Made by a program: the position numbers and the translations under genes. Under the pieces are notes generated by a model that was not told the origin of the DNA, did not search any database, and saw only the letters and a program-made list of their open reading frames with translations. Shown here piece by piece: positions 27,814-35,911 of a stretch of 64,000 nt of DNA; the first letter of the stretch is position 1; the number at the start of each line of letters is the position of its first letter. Origin of the DNA: CBDBEU01 sp965204565. GTDB lineage: Bacteria; Pseudomonadota; Alphaproteobacteria; Rhizobiales; TMED25. The stretch spans positions 62,001 through 126,000 of the forward strand of contig CBDBEU010000003.1 in NCBI GenBank assembly GCA_965204565.1, in the 5' to 3' direction.

Positions 27814-29481
27814 ATGTCTGACATTGAGATAGCGCGGTCTGCCTCAAAGCGGCCGATCCAGGATGTTGGCGCGGGTCTTGGCATTCCTTCGAGCGCCTTG
27901 CTGCCGTTTGGCCATGACAAGGCCAAGTTGTCGGCTGAGTTCATTGCCTCCCTTTCGGATAGGCCAGACGGCAAGCTGATCCTGGTGACGGCGATGAGCC
28001 CGACGCCGGCGGGCGAGGGCAAGACCACCACCACGGTGGGGCTTGGTGATGGGCTGAACGCGATCGGCAGGAAGGCGATCATCTGCATTCGCGAGGCATC
28101 GCTGGGTCCATGTTTCGGTATGAAGGGCGGCGCTGCCGGGGGCGGCTATGCGCAGGTGGTGCCGATGGAGGAGATGAACCTTCATTTCACCGGCGACTTT
28201 CACGCCATCACCTCGGCGCACAATCTGCTGGCGGCGATGATCGACAACCACATCTATTGGGGCAACGGGCTTGAGATCGACAGCCGCCGGGTGGTGTGGC
28301 GGCGGGTGATGGACATGAACGACCGGGCGCTGCGTCAGATCACCGCCAGCCTTGGCGGGGTGGCGAACGGCTTTCCGTGTGAAGCCGGCTTTGACATCAC
28401 GGTGGCATCCGAGGTGATGGCGATCTTGTGCCTGGCGCGCGATCTTGATGATCTGGAACGCCGGCTTGGCGATATTATCGTTGCCTATCGCCGCGATCGC
28501 TCGCCGGTCACCTGTCGCGACATCAAGGCGGACGGGGCGATGACGGTGCTGTTGAAGGATGCGATGCAGCCCAATCTGGTGCAAACGCTGGAGAACAACC
28601 CGGCCTTCGTACATGGCGGCCCGTTTGCCAATATCGCCCATGGCTGCAACTCGGTGGTGGCGACCAGAACGGCGCTGAAGCTGGCTGACTATGTGGTCAC
28701 CGAGGCCGGCTTCGGGGCGGATCTGGGGGCTGAGAAGTTCATGGACATCAAGTGCCGCAAGGCCGGCCTTGCGCCCGATGCGGCGGTGATCGTGGCCACG
28801 GTCAGGGCGCTGAAGATGCACGGCGGTGTGGGACGCGAGGATCTGGGCACGGCCAATATCGAGGCGGTGCAAAAGGGCTGCGCCAATCTGGCGCGCCAGA
28901 TTGAGAATGTGAAGGGTTTTGGGGTGCCGGCGGTGGTGGCGATCAACCACTTTGTATCGGACACCGATAAAGAGATCGAAGCGGTCAGGGCGGAGGTGGC
29001 AAAGCGCGACAGCGAGGCGATTTTATGCCGGCACTGGGCGGACGGCTCTGCCGGGATTACCGATCTTGCAACCCGCATTGCCGAGATCGCCGACAGCGGC
29101 GCGGCGCGCTTCAAGACGCTTTATCCCGACGAGATGGGGCTGTTTGACAAGATCGAGACCATCGCAAAGCGCATCTACCGGGCAGACGAGGTGATTGCCG
29201 ATACCCGCACCCGCAATCAGCTCAAGCAGTGGGAAGATGAGGGCTATGGCGATGTGCCGGTGTGCATAGCCAAGACCCAGTACTCGTTCACCACCGATCC
29301 TAACCTCAAGGGCGCGCCGGACAGCCACACGGTGCCGGTGCGCGAGGTGCGGCTGTCAGCTGGCGCGGGCTTTGTTGTGGCGATCTGCGGCGACATCATG
29401 ACCATGCCGGGCCTGCCCAGAAAGCCCGCCGCCGAGACCATCCAGATCGACGAGCAGGGAAATGTCGAGGGACTGTTTTGA
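27814..29481 (+). CDS. fhs: Formate-tetrahydrofolate ligase
   Basis: Fhs activates formate with ATP and tetrahydrofolate to 10-formyl-THF, feeding purine synthesis and one-carbon or demethylation pathways. The nucleotide loop is TAMSPTPAGEGKTTTTVGLG. Other family blocks are REASLGPCFGMKGGAAGGGY, LHFTGDFHAITSAHNLLAA and TEAGFGADLGAEKFMDIKCR, and the C-terminal GDIMTMPGLPRKPAA. The length of 555 residues is normal. It lies 14 bases after the truncated formyltransferase and is itself intact. Its GC-rich codon use resembles that of the core genes. Confidence 0.96.
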   Translation: MSDIEIARSASKRPIQDVGAGLGIPSSALLPFGHDKAKLSAEFIASLSDRPDGKLILVTAMSPTPAGEGKTTTTVGLGDGLNAIGRKAIICIREASLGPCFGMKGGAAGGGYAQVVPMEEMNLHFTGDFHAITSAHNLLAAMIDNHIYWGNGLEIDSRRVVWRRVMDMNDRALRQITASLGGVANGFPCEAGFDITVASEVMAILCLARDLDDLERRLGDIIVAYRRDRSPVTCRDIKADGAMTVLLKDAMQPNLVQTLENNPAFVHGGPFANIAHGCNSVVATRTALKLADYVVTEAGFGADLGAEKFMDIKCRKAGLAPDAAVIVATVRALKMHGGVGREDLGTANIEAVQKGCANLARQIENVKGFGVPAVVAINHFVSDTDKEIEAVRAEVAKRDSEAILCRHWADGSAGITDLATRIAEIADSGAARFKTLYPDEMGLFDKIETIAKRIYRADEVIADTRTRNQLKQWEDEGYGDVPVCIAKTQYSFTTDPNLKGAPDSHTVPVREVRLSAGAGFVVAICGDIMTMPGLPRKPAAETIQIDEQGNVEGLF

Positions 29482-29638
29482 GGGCTGCACTCCGCGCCGC
29501 GAGGGGCTGCTCTGCCCGGCCCGACTAGGCCATAAGATCGACTGGTCAGCCGCCATACACTTCCTGTAACGTTTTGACCAGACCACGCTGCGAGCATACC
29601 GCTAATGAAGCGAGCTGCGCGGGTGTGCGGGGGGAGCG

Positions 29639-30553
29639 ATGGAATATTTCGCGCAGCAATTGATCAACGGTATCACTCTTGGGTCGATCTACGGGCTGAT
29701 CGCAATCGGCTACACGATGGTCTACGGCATCATCGGCATGATTAATTTCGCCCATGGCGATATTTTCATGATCGGTGCCTTTATCGCGCTCATCTCATTT
29801 TTGGTGCTTGGTCTTGCTGGCATCACCTTTATCCCCTTGGCGCTGTTGATCGTGCTGGTGGTGGCGATGATGTTCACCTCGATTTATGGCTGGGCAGTCG
29901 AGCGCCTCGCATATCGACCCTTGCGCGGTTCGTTTCGTCTGGCACCGCTGATATCAGCGATCGGCATGTCGATCTTCCTGCAGAACTATGTACAGCTCCT
30001 GCAAGGTGCGCGCGTGCGCCCCTTGCCGCCGGTGGTGCAGGGAGGCTTCACAGTGATGGAGCGGGGTGATTTCACCGTCATTCTGAGTTATCTGCAGATC
30101 ATCATCGTGCTTGTCACCATCGTTTTGATGGGCGCGTTTTCGATGCTGATCGCCAGAACCTCGCTGGGACGGGCGCAGCGCGCCTGTGAGCAGGATCGAA
30201 TCATGGCCGGCTTGCTGGGCATCAATGTCGACCGCACCATTTCGCTGACATTCGTGACCGGTGCGGCCCTTGCTGCGGTCGCGGGCGTGATGTTCGTGAT
30301 CTATTACGGCGTGATCGATTTCTATATCGGCTTTCTTGCAGGCATCAAGGCGTTCACCGCGGCGGTTCTGGGCGGCATCGGATCACTGCCCGGAGCGATG
30401 CTCGGCGGTATTCTGATCGGTCTGATCGAGACCTTTTGGTCGGCCTATTTCACCATTGAATACAAGGATGTGGCAGCGTTTTCGATCCTTGTTCTGGTGC
30501 TGATCTTCCGGCCCAACGGTCTGCTTGGCAGGCCTGAGATCGAGAAGGTCTAA
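29639..30553 (+). CDS. livH: Branched-chain amino acid ABC transporter permease LivH-like
   Basis: This is one of two membrane permeases of a LIV-type importer. It begins with the classic LivH N-terminus QQLINGITLGSIYGLIAIGY and VYGIIGMINFAHGDIFMIGA, and ends in KAFTAAVLGGIGSLPGAMLGG and LVLIFRPNGLLG. There are about eight membrane segments in 304 residues. It opens a five-gene run with spacings of only a few bases. The family transports Leu/Ile/Val but also amides and other compounds, so the substrate is unknown. Confidence 0.9.
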   Translation: MEYFAQQLINGITLGSIYGLIAIGYTMVYGIIGMINFAHGDIFMIGAFIALISFLVLGLAGITFIPLALLIVLVVAMMFTSIYGWAVERLAYRPLRGSFRLAPLISAIGMSIFLQNYVQLLQGARVRPLPPVVQGGFTVMERGDFTVILSYLQIIIVLVTIVLMGAFSMLIARTSLGRAQRACEQDRIMAGLLGINVDRTISLTFVTGAALAAVAGVMFVIYYGVIDFYIGFLAGIKAFTAAVLGGIGSLPGAMLGGILIGLIETFWSAYFTIEYKDVAAFSILVLVLIFRPNGLLGRPEIEKV

Positions 30554-30556
30554 CCC

Positions 30557-31897
30557 GTGGCGGTTGAGGCAGGTCCGAGCCAGGCGCAGCCTCCAGCCGA
30601 GGCCCGACAAGTCGATTGCACCGCGATCGCCAAGGAGTCCGGACTTGCGGCACTGGTTGCCTTCGGGCTTGCCTTTTTCATCATCGGCTTGAAGACTGAA
30701 ACCGTGACAGGCGGGCTGGCGCTGCGCGAGCGTTGGTCATGGGTTGCGATCGCGGTTGTGGTGGCGTTTGTCGGCCGGTTTGTTTTCGCACTGCGCCGAC
30801 AGACCAAGCGCGCGGCAACGCGTGAGCGCTCGGAACAGATTGCCGATTGCATTGCCGTGGGCGTGCGTGCTTTCGCTCGATATGCCGGGCCGGTATTGAT
30901 CATATTCGCGATCGCGCTGCCGCTGATGCCGTTCGCCAATCGATACTATGTCGACATCGCAATCCTAGTCGTCACCTACATCATGCTGGGTTGGGGTCTC
31001 AATATCGTGGTCGGTTTGGCCGGCCTGCTCGACCTCGGTTATGTGGCGTTTTACGCTATCGGTGCCTATTCGTTTGCACTGTTCGCCATTCATCTCGACT
31101 GGGGGTTTTGGGGAGCTTTGCCGTTAGCCGGCGTGTTCGCGGCGTTGTTCGGAATCCTTTTGGGCTTTCCGGTGCTGCGGCTGCGCGGCGATTATCTTGC
31201 TATCGTCACGCTCGCCTTTGGCGAGATGATCAGAGTTATTCTCCTGAACTGGTACTCGGTGACCAAGGGACCGGACGGATTGTCCGGGATTCCGCGCCCG
31301 AGTTTCTTCGGTCTGGAGTTCACAAAGCGGCCGGCTGAAGGGGTTGAATCGTTCAGCTCATTTTTTGGACTCGACTATTCGTCACTGCATCGCATTGTGT
31401 TTCTTTATTACGTCATCCTGGCGCTGGCGCTGATCACCAATTTTTTCACCTTGCGCATTCGTAAATTGCCGGTCGGGCGCGCTTGGGAGGCGCTGCGTGA
31501 GGATGAGATCGCATGCCGCTCACTTGGCATCAATCCGACCAACACCAAGCTTACCGCTTTTGCCGTCGGTGCCATGTTCGGCGGATTCTCGGGCGCGTTT
31601 TTCGCCACCCGCCAGGGTTTCATCTCACCCGAAAGCTTCACCTTCATCGAATCGGCGGTGATCCTGGCGATTGTCGTTCTTGGCGGCATGGGCAGCCAGA
31701 TCGGCGTGGTGGTGGCGGCCGTTCTTTTGATTGGCGGTACCGAAGTTCTGCGCGAACTTGAGGAATTCCGCATGCTGGTATTCGGGGCCGCCATGGTGGC
31801 GATCATGGTGTGGCGGCCGCGCGGGCTGCTCGCCCATCGCGACCCGACGCTGCGGCTTGGCGAGCCGCCGGGCAAGACCGGTCATGGCCATGAGTGA
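30557..31897 (+). CDS. livM: Branched-chain amino acid ABC transporter permease LivM-like
   Basis: This is the second LIV-type permease. The start is GTG at 30557, 3 bases after livH. It has an N-terminal extension of ~130 residues with two extra hydrophobic segments and a charged linker, as in rhizobial LivM. The core shows GLNIVVGLAGLLDLGYVAFY, GFPVLRLRGDYLAIVTLAFG and SLGINPTNTKLTAFAVGAMF. The C-terminus overlaps the livG start by 14 bases. Confidence 0.9.
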   Translation: MAVEAGPSQAQPPAEARQVDCTAIAKESGLAALVAFGLAFFIIGLKTETVTGGLALRERWSWVAIAVVVAFVGRFVFALRRQTKRAATRERSEQIADCIAVGVRAFARYAGPVLIIFAIALPLMPFANRYYVDIAILVVTYIMLGWGLNIVVGLAGLLDLGYVAFYAIGAYSFALFAIHLDWGFWGALPLAGVFAALFGILLGFPVLRLRGDYLAIVTLAFGEMIRVILLNWYSVTKGPDGLSGIPRPSFFGLEFTKRPAEGVESFSSFFGLDYSSLHRIVFLYYVILALALITNFFTLRIRKLPVGRAWEALREDEIACRSLGINPTNTKLTAFAVGAMFGGFSGAFFATRQGFISPESFTFIESAVILAIVVLGGMGSQIGVVVAAVLLIGGTEVLRELEEFRMLVFGAAMVAIMVWRPRGLLAHRDPTLRLGEPPGKTGHGHE

Positions 31898-32756
31898 GGT
31901 GAGCCTGGATACCGGCATGGCGGTGCCAAGCGGGGCACCGGCGCTGCTGAGGGTAGAGCATCTGACCATGCGCTTTGGCGGGCTTACAGCAGTAGGCGAT
32001 GTCTCGTTTTCGGTTGGAAACAGCGAGATCACTGCCATTATCGGTCCCAACGGTGCCGGTAAGACAACGGTCTTCAACTGTTTGACCGGCTTCTACAAAC
32101 CAACTGTCGGGCGGCTTTCACTCGATCACGGGGACCGGATTTTCTATCTGGAGCGGATGGACGATTTCCGCATTGCCCAGCATGCACATGTCGCTCGCAC
32201 ATTTCAGAACATAAGGCTGTTTCCGGCCATGTCGGTTCTGGAAAATCTGATAGTCGCGCAGCACAACCTTTTGATGAAGGCATCCGGGTTTACCGTCGCC
32301 GGTCTTTTGGGATGGAGTGGATACAAGAAGGCTGAAGGCGAGGCGATGGAGCTTGCGCGCCATTGGCTGGGCAAGGTCGGATTGGTCGAGGAGGCGGATA
32401 TCAATGCAGGCGGGCTTCCCTATGGGGCACAACGGCGGCTGGAGATCGCGCGCGCCATGTGCACGCAGCCGGTTCTGCTTTGCCTCGATGAGCCGGCAGC
32501 AGGTCTGAATCCGCGTGAAACGGCCGAGCTTGGAGAGTTGTTGATATCGATCCGAGACGAAGAGCAAATCGGACTGATGCTGATCGAGCATGACATGGGC
32601 GTGGTGATGGGGGTCGCCGACCACATTGTGGTGCTCGACTATGGCCGCAAGATTTCCGATGGAACGCCCGAGACGGTTCGCAATGATCCGGCAGTCGTAA
32701 GCGCCTATCTCGGTGAAGATGAATCCGACGAAGCGGTTTCGGAGGAGGGGGCCTAA
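31884..32756 (+). CDS. livG: Branched-chain amino acid ABC transporter ATPase LivG-like
   Basis: This is one of two nucleotide-binding subunits of the importer. The Walker A is IIGPNGAGKTTVFNCLTGFY, the signature region GAQRRLEIARAMCTQPVLLC is degenerate, as is common in LivG, and LDEPAAGLNPRETAEL is the Walker B. A LivG-specific insert around residues 90-150 is present. The start at ATG 31884 (or 31890) sits inside the end of livM; both give MSEVSLDTG. The gap to livF is only 2 bases. Confidence 0.9.
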   Translation: MAMSEVSLDTGMAVPSGAPALLRVEHLTMRFGGLTAVGDVSFSVGNSEITAIIGPNGAGKTTVFNCLTGFYKPTVGRLSLDHGDRIFYLERMDDFRIAQHAHVARTFQNIRLFPAMSVLENLIVAQHNLLMKASGFTVAGLLGWSGYKKAEGEAMELARHWLGKVGLVEEADINAGGLPYGAQRRLEIARAMCTQPVLLCLDEPAAGLNPRETAELGELLISIRDEEQIGLMLIEHDMGVVMGVADHIVVLDYGRKISDGTPETVRNDPAVVSAYLGEDESDEAVSEEGA

Positions 32757-32758
32757 TT

Positions 32759-33478
32759 ATGCTGTCTCTTTCCGGTCTTTACTCTTCCCATGGCCGCATA
32801 GAAGCGCTTCGGGGCATTGATCTCGAGGTCGGGAATCAAGAGATTGTGGCCCTGATTGGCGCCAATGGCGCTGGCAAGTCGACCACATTGATGACGATTT
32901 GCGGTAACCCCTGCGCAACTGGGGGGCGCATCGTATTCGACGGGCAGGATATTACGCATCTGGCGACCTTCGAGATCATCCGGCTGGGCATCGCTCATGC
33001 ACCGGAGGGGCGGCGGATTTTTCCGCGCATGACCGTGTTCGAAAACCTGCAAATGGGTGCGACAACGGGGGTTCCAGAACATTTTGATGCCGATGTCGAA
33101 CGCGTTTTCGCCCTTTTTCCAATCTTGAAGGAACGTCACAAACAGCGTGGAGGCACGCTTTCGGGCGGAGAGCAGCAAATGCTGGCTATCGCCCGGGCGC
33201 TGATGAGCCGGTCGCGACTGTTGTTGCTCGACGAACCGTCGCTGGGACTGGCGCCGATGGTGGTGAAACAGATTTTCGAGGTCATTGACGAGATCAACCG
33301 CGAGGACAAAATGACTATCCTGCTGGTTGAACAGAATGCGTTTCATGCGCTTCGGCTTGCCCATCGCGGTTATGTAATGGTCAATGGCCAAATCACCTTG
33401 AGTGGCACTGGTGAGGAGTTGCTGTCCCATCCGGAGGTGCGCAGCGCCTATCTGGAAGGGTGGTGTCGAGACGGCTGA
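32759..33478 (+). CDS. livF: Branched-chain amino acid ABC transporter ATPase LivF-like
   Basis: This is the second ATP-binding subunit. It has the Walker A ALIGANGAGKSTTLMTICGN, a complete signature LSGGEQQMLAIARALMS, and LLLLDEPSLGLAPMVVKQIF. At 239 residues it is normal for LivF. It is translationally close-packed after livG and precedes a small membrane protein of the same operon. No binding protein gene follows within the window. Confidence 0.92.
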   Translation: MLSLSGLYSSHGRIEALRGIDLEVGNQEIVALIGANGAGKSTTLMTICGNPCATGGRIVFDGQDITHLATFEIIRLGIAHAPEGRRIFPRMTVFENLQMGATTGVPEHFDADVERVFALFPILKERHKQRGGTLSGGEQQMLAIARALMSRSRLLLLDEPSLGLAPMVVKQIFEVIDEINREDKMTILLVEQNAFHALRLAHRGYVMVNGQITLSGTGEELLSHPEVRSAYLEGWCRDG

Positions 33479-33490
33479 AGAGACATCGGT

Positions 33491-33832
33491 ATGAGTGAAC
33501 TTCTGGGTAATTCTTTGGCGGTGTTTTTCGGCGTTACGGTGATGATCGAAGGAGGTGCCGGGTGGCTCATGGGCCAAGCCCTTGGGGGGCGCTGGCGGCC
33601 GGTCTGGCAGGTCTTTCCCTACGCCTTCCTGTTGGGGCTAACCGACCGGTTTTTCATCTGGGGATTGTTTGGCGGAGAACTTCTGTCCCTGTGGGGTTTT
33701 GTCATCGACACATGTGTCATTCTGGCGATCGCGCTTGCCGCTTTTCGCATCACCCGCGTGCGCCGCATGGTGAGCCAGTATCCCTGGCTTTACGAGCGCG
33801 CGGGACCGTTCGCCCTGCGCGACAGAAATTAA
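33491..33832 (+). CDS. Small membrane protein of the liv operon (DUF6867-like)
   Basis: The product has 113 residues and three hydrophobic segments (SLAVFFGVTVMIEGGAGWLM, FPYAFLLGLTDRFFIWGLFG, FVIDTCVILAIALAAFRI), then a basic tail RVRRMVSQYPWLYERAGPFA. It sits 12 bases after livF. Rhizobiales liv operons commonly have such a gene (recalled as DUF6867) here, between livF and the binding protein. Function is unknown; a role in the transporter complex is inference from position only. Confidence 0.7.
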   Translation: MSELLGNSLAVFFGVTVMIEGGAGWLMGQALGGRWRPVWQVFPYAFLLGLTDRFFIWGLFGGELLSLWGFVIDTCVILAIALAAFRITRVRRMVSQYPWLYERAGPFALRDRN

Positions 33833-33840
33833 TCCTGATA

Positions 33841-34200
33841 CTTTATCCGACATTCACGGGATGACGACATCGTCGAGCCGATATTGCCTCCACAGGCGGA
33901 CATCTGCAACCCCGGACCATCGTCGTGGGGATCGAGGGACATCGAGAACGGTAACGCCGGCGTATATCGCGCCGGGATTGCCGATTTCGTCGTCATCAGG
34001 ACACACCTCGCATGTGGTTCTTGCCGGACTGCATGACAACCGGACGCGTCACGCCGGCGCCGGCTGCGGCCGAAGTTCGGCGATCAGCCGCAGGATCTCG
34101 GCGAACAGGCCCCCTGGCACCGCGCCCTCGGCCAACTGGAACGTGACGTACCGGCCGTGTGTGACGATCCCGGCGCCGATCCTGATCGGCTTCTCCTTCA
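33841..34200 (-). repeat. IS1380-family 3'-end remnant (copy 1)
   Basis: This segment is highly similar to 55949-56323 in the same orientation. On the minus strand its upper part encodes the C-terminus of an IS1380-type transposase: KPIRIGAGIVTHGRYVTFQL and LFAEILRLIAELRPQPAPA. The lower ~200 bases are the non-coding tail up to the presumed element end near 33841. Only ~90 residues of transposase remain. Upstream, at 34201-34290, the frame continues into unrelated sequence (HADEILAASAVDGAGVEIED) that I could not identify, so a deletion joined two genes. Confidence 0.75.
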
Positions 34201-34365
34201 GCGCCAGCGCCACCGTGTCTTCGATCTCAACGCCGGCGCCATCGACCGCCGAGGCGGCAAGGATTTCGTCCGCATGCGTTGAAATACCTGCCGGAAGCGC
34301 TGAATTGGTTCGATAATCATCGCGCGAACAGGCACAATTCAGGCATCAACATTTTGGAGAATGAC

Positions 34366-34830
34366 ATGACCGTACAGCCGCCATTCAAGACCTCGCCGAC
34401 TAATCCCGGCATTGGCGAGATTCACACCGAGCCCGAGCGTATCGCCGACATGCCCTATGCGCCAGCGATCAGGGTGAGCTCGCCCGGCGACCTGCTGTTC
34501 ATTTCCGGCGCCACCTCCTCACCGCTCTATCACAAGCACCCGCATGTGGAGGAGGAACACGATCACCCCTGTGACATTCGCGAGCAAACCCGCAACGCCA
34601 TGAACGCCATCAAGTCGATTCTCGACCATCAGGGCTTGGCATGGACCGATGTGGTGCGGGTGGTGCGCTACATGACTGATATGCGCGATTTCAATGACGT
34701 GCTGAAAACCATGGGAGAATATATGGGTGGCTGGAACCCGGCAAGCACCGCGATCTGCGTCAACCAGCTGTCCTCGCCCGGCGCGCGCATCGAAATCGAG
34801 ATGGTCGCGGTATATCCAAAGGACGCTTGA
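34366..34830 (+). CDS. RidA/YjgF-family protein
   Basis: RidA-family proteins are small trimeric enamine/imine deaminases; some members act in aminomuconate or nucleobase degradation. The start at 34366 has GGAG 7 bases upstream. Notable parts are AIRVSSPGDLLFISGATSSP, a His-rich loop (YHKHPHVEEEHDHPCD), TRNAMNAIKSILDHQGLAWT and the C-terminal SSPGARIEIEMVAVYP with the conserved Arg contacting substrate carboxylate. The length of 154 residues is larger than classical RidA because of the His-rich insertion. It overlaps the start of the decayed dehydrogenase by 1 base. Confidence 0.82.
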   Translation: MTVQPPFKTSPTNPGIGEIHTEPERIADMPYAPAIRVSSPGDLLFISGATSSPLYHKHPHVEEEHDHPCDIREQTRNAMNAIKSILDHQGLAWTDVVRVVRYMTDMRDFNDVLKTMGEYMGGWNPASTAICVNQLSSPGARIEIEMVAVYPKDA

Positions 34831-35706
34831 TGAAAGCAGTCCAACTCACGCGCTAAAGCGCCAGCCTCGAGGGCCTTGCTTGCGCCGACATCGACGAGCC
34901 GCCGCCGCCCGGCGCCGGCGAGGCAACCGGCCGCATCGTTGCGGTTGGGCCGGGGGTTGAGGCGTTTGCCGTGGGCGATCGGGCTATGCCGCTCAGCCGT
35001 GGCAACTGGGTCGAGCGCCGCACCGTGCCGGTGAGCGATGTGATCGCGGTTCCGGACGGCGATCCGTTGCAACTCGCCATGCTCAAGGTGGTGCCGGCAA
35101 CGGCGCACCTGATGCTGACCAGCATCATCGATCTTCCCGAGGGCTGCGGTGTGATTCAGAACACCGCCAACTCATCGGTCGGACTGGCCGCCATACGCCT
35201 TGCCAAGCGCATGGGGGTGACCATGATCAATGTCGTGCGCCGCGAGGAGCTGATCGACGATCTGGTGGCCTATGGCGCCAGCAATGCGTTTCTTGATGAT
35301 TCAGATCTCGAAGACCATGTGCGCGCCGCATTCGGCGATGGCCAGATCAGGCTCGCCATCGATGTGGTGGCGGGTGAAGCCTCGCTGCGGCTTGTCCGAG
35401 TGCCTGTCGCCCGGTGGCACCATGGTGAACTATGGGCTGTTATCGGGCGAGCCCTGCATGGTGCGTCCCTATCGCACGATCTTCGAGGGCATCAAGCTCA
35501 CCGGTTTCTGGATCAGCAAACATATCGCCAACGCCGGGCGCGCCGAGCTCGAAGCGCTTTATGCCGATCTGGCAAAGCTGGTGATCGACGGCGTGATTTC
35601 GACGCCAATCGAGGCGTCATATCCGATTGCGGAGGCCATGGACGCGATTCGCCACGCTGGCGGTTTTAGGCGCAGTGGCAAGGTCATGATTTTGCCGAAT
35701 GGGTGA
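34830..35706 (+). pseudogene. MDR-family zinc-type alcohol/enoyl reductase, decayed
   Basis: From the ATG at 34830, which overlaps the ridA stop, the frame reads MKAVQLTR then TAA. Homology resumes in the same frame (LEGLACADIDEPPPPG), then jumps by an internal deletion to GRIVAVGPGVEAFAVGDRAM. The Rossmann part follows (VIQNTANSSVGLAAIRLAKR) until a frameshift near 35400, after which SPGGTMVNYGLLSGEPCMV continues in another frame to SGKVMILPNG. The nonsense codon, deletion and shift together mark a pseudogene. The family resembles zinc-independent 2-enoyl reductases. Confidence 0.8.
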
Positions 35707-35795
35707 GGTGCGGCGGACGATCTTGGAATTTGGCTGACTTGTGCAGTTTGCGGCTGCGTTGCTTTTTTCTTGGCGCTGACGCGCAGTCGGTACCA

Positions 35796-35860
35796 GCCCT
35801 CTCCCCCACCCGGCCACCCGCGGGAGTATCCTTGTTGGGTGGCCGGGTGGGGGAGAGGGC
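35796..35860. repeat. Perfect 24-bp inverted repeat with 17-base loop
   Basis: Arms 35796-35819 and 35837-35860 are exact reverse complements, with very G/C-rich CCCTCTCCCCCACCCGGCC. The structure lies between the converging dehydrogenase remnant and folC, 205 bases of otherwise gene-free sequence. It could act as a bidirectional terminator, but lacks the T tract, and the length and perfection of the arms suggest a REP-like or transposed palindromic repeat. Confidence 0.75.
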
Positions 35861-35911
35861 CAAGAATGGGGTTTTTGGGCCGTTTGCGGCACCTGGCCGC
35901 AGGTTTTCCTG

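Noticed and set aside
27844..28950. A 368-codon open frame opposite fhs
   Set aside because: It is His/Arg-rich text generated antisense to a conserved high-GC gene, with no domain and no ribosome site.
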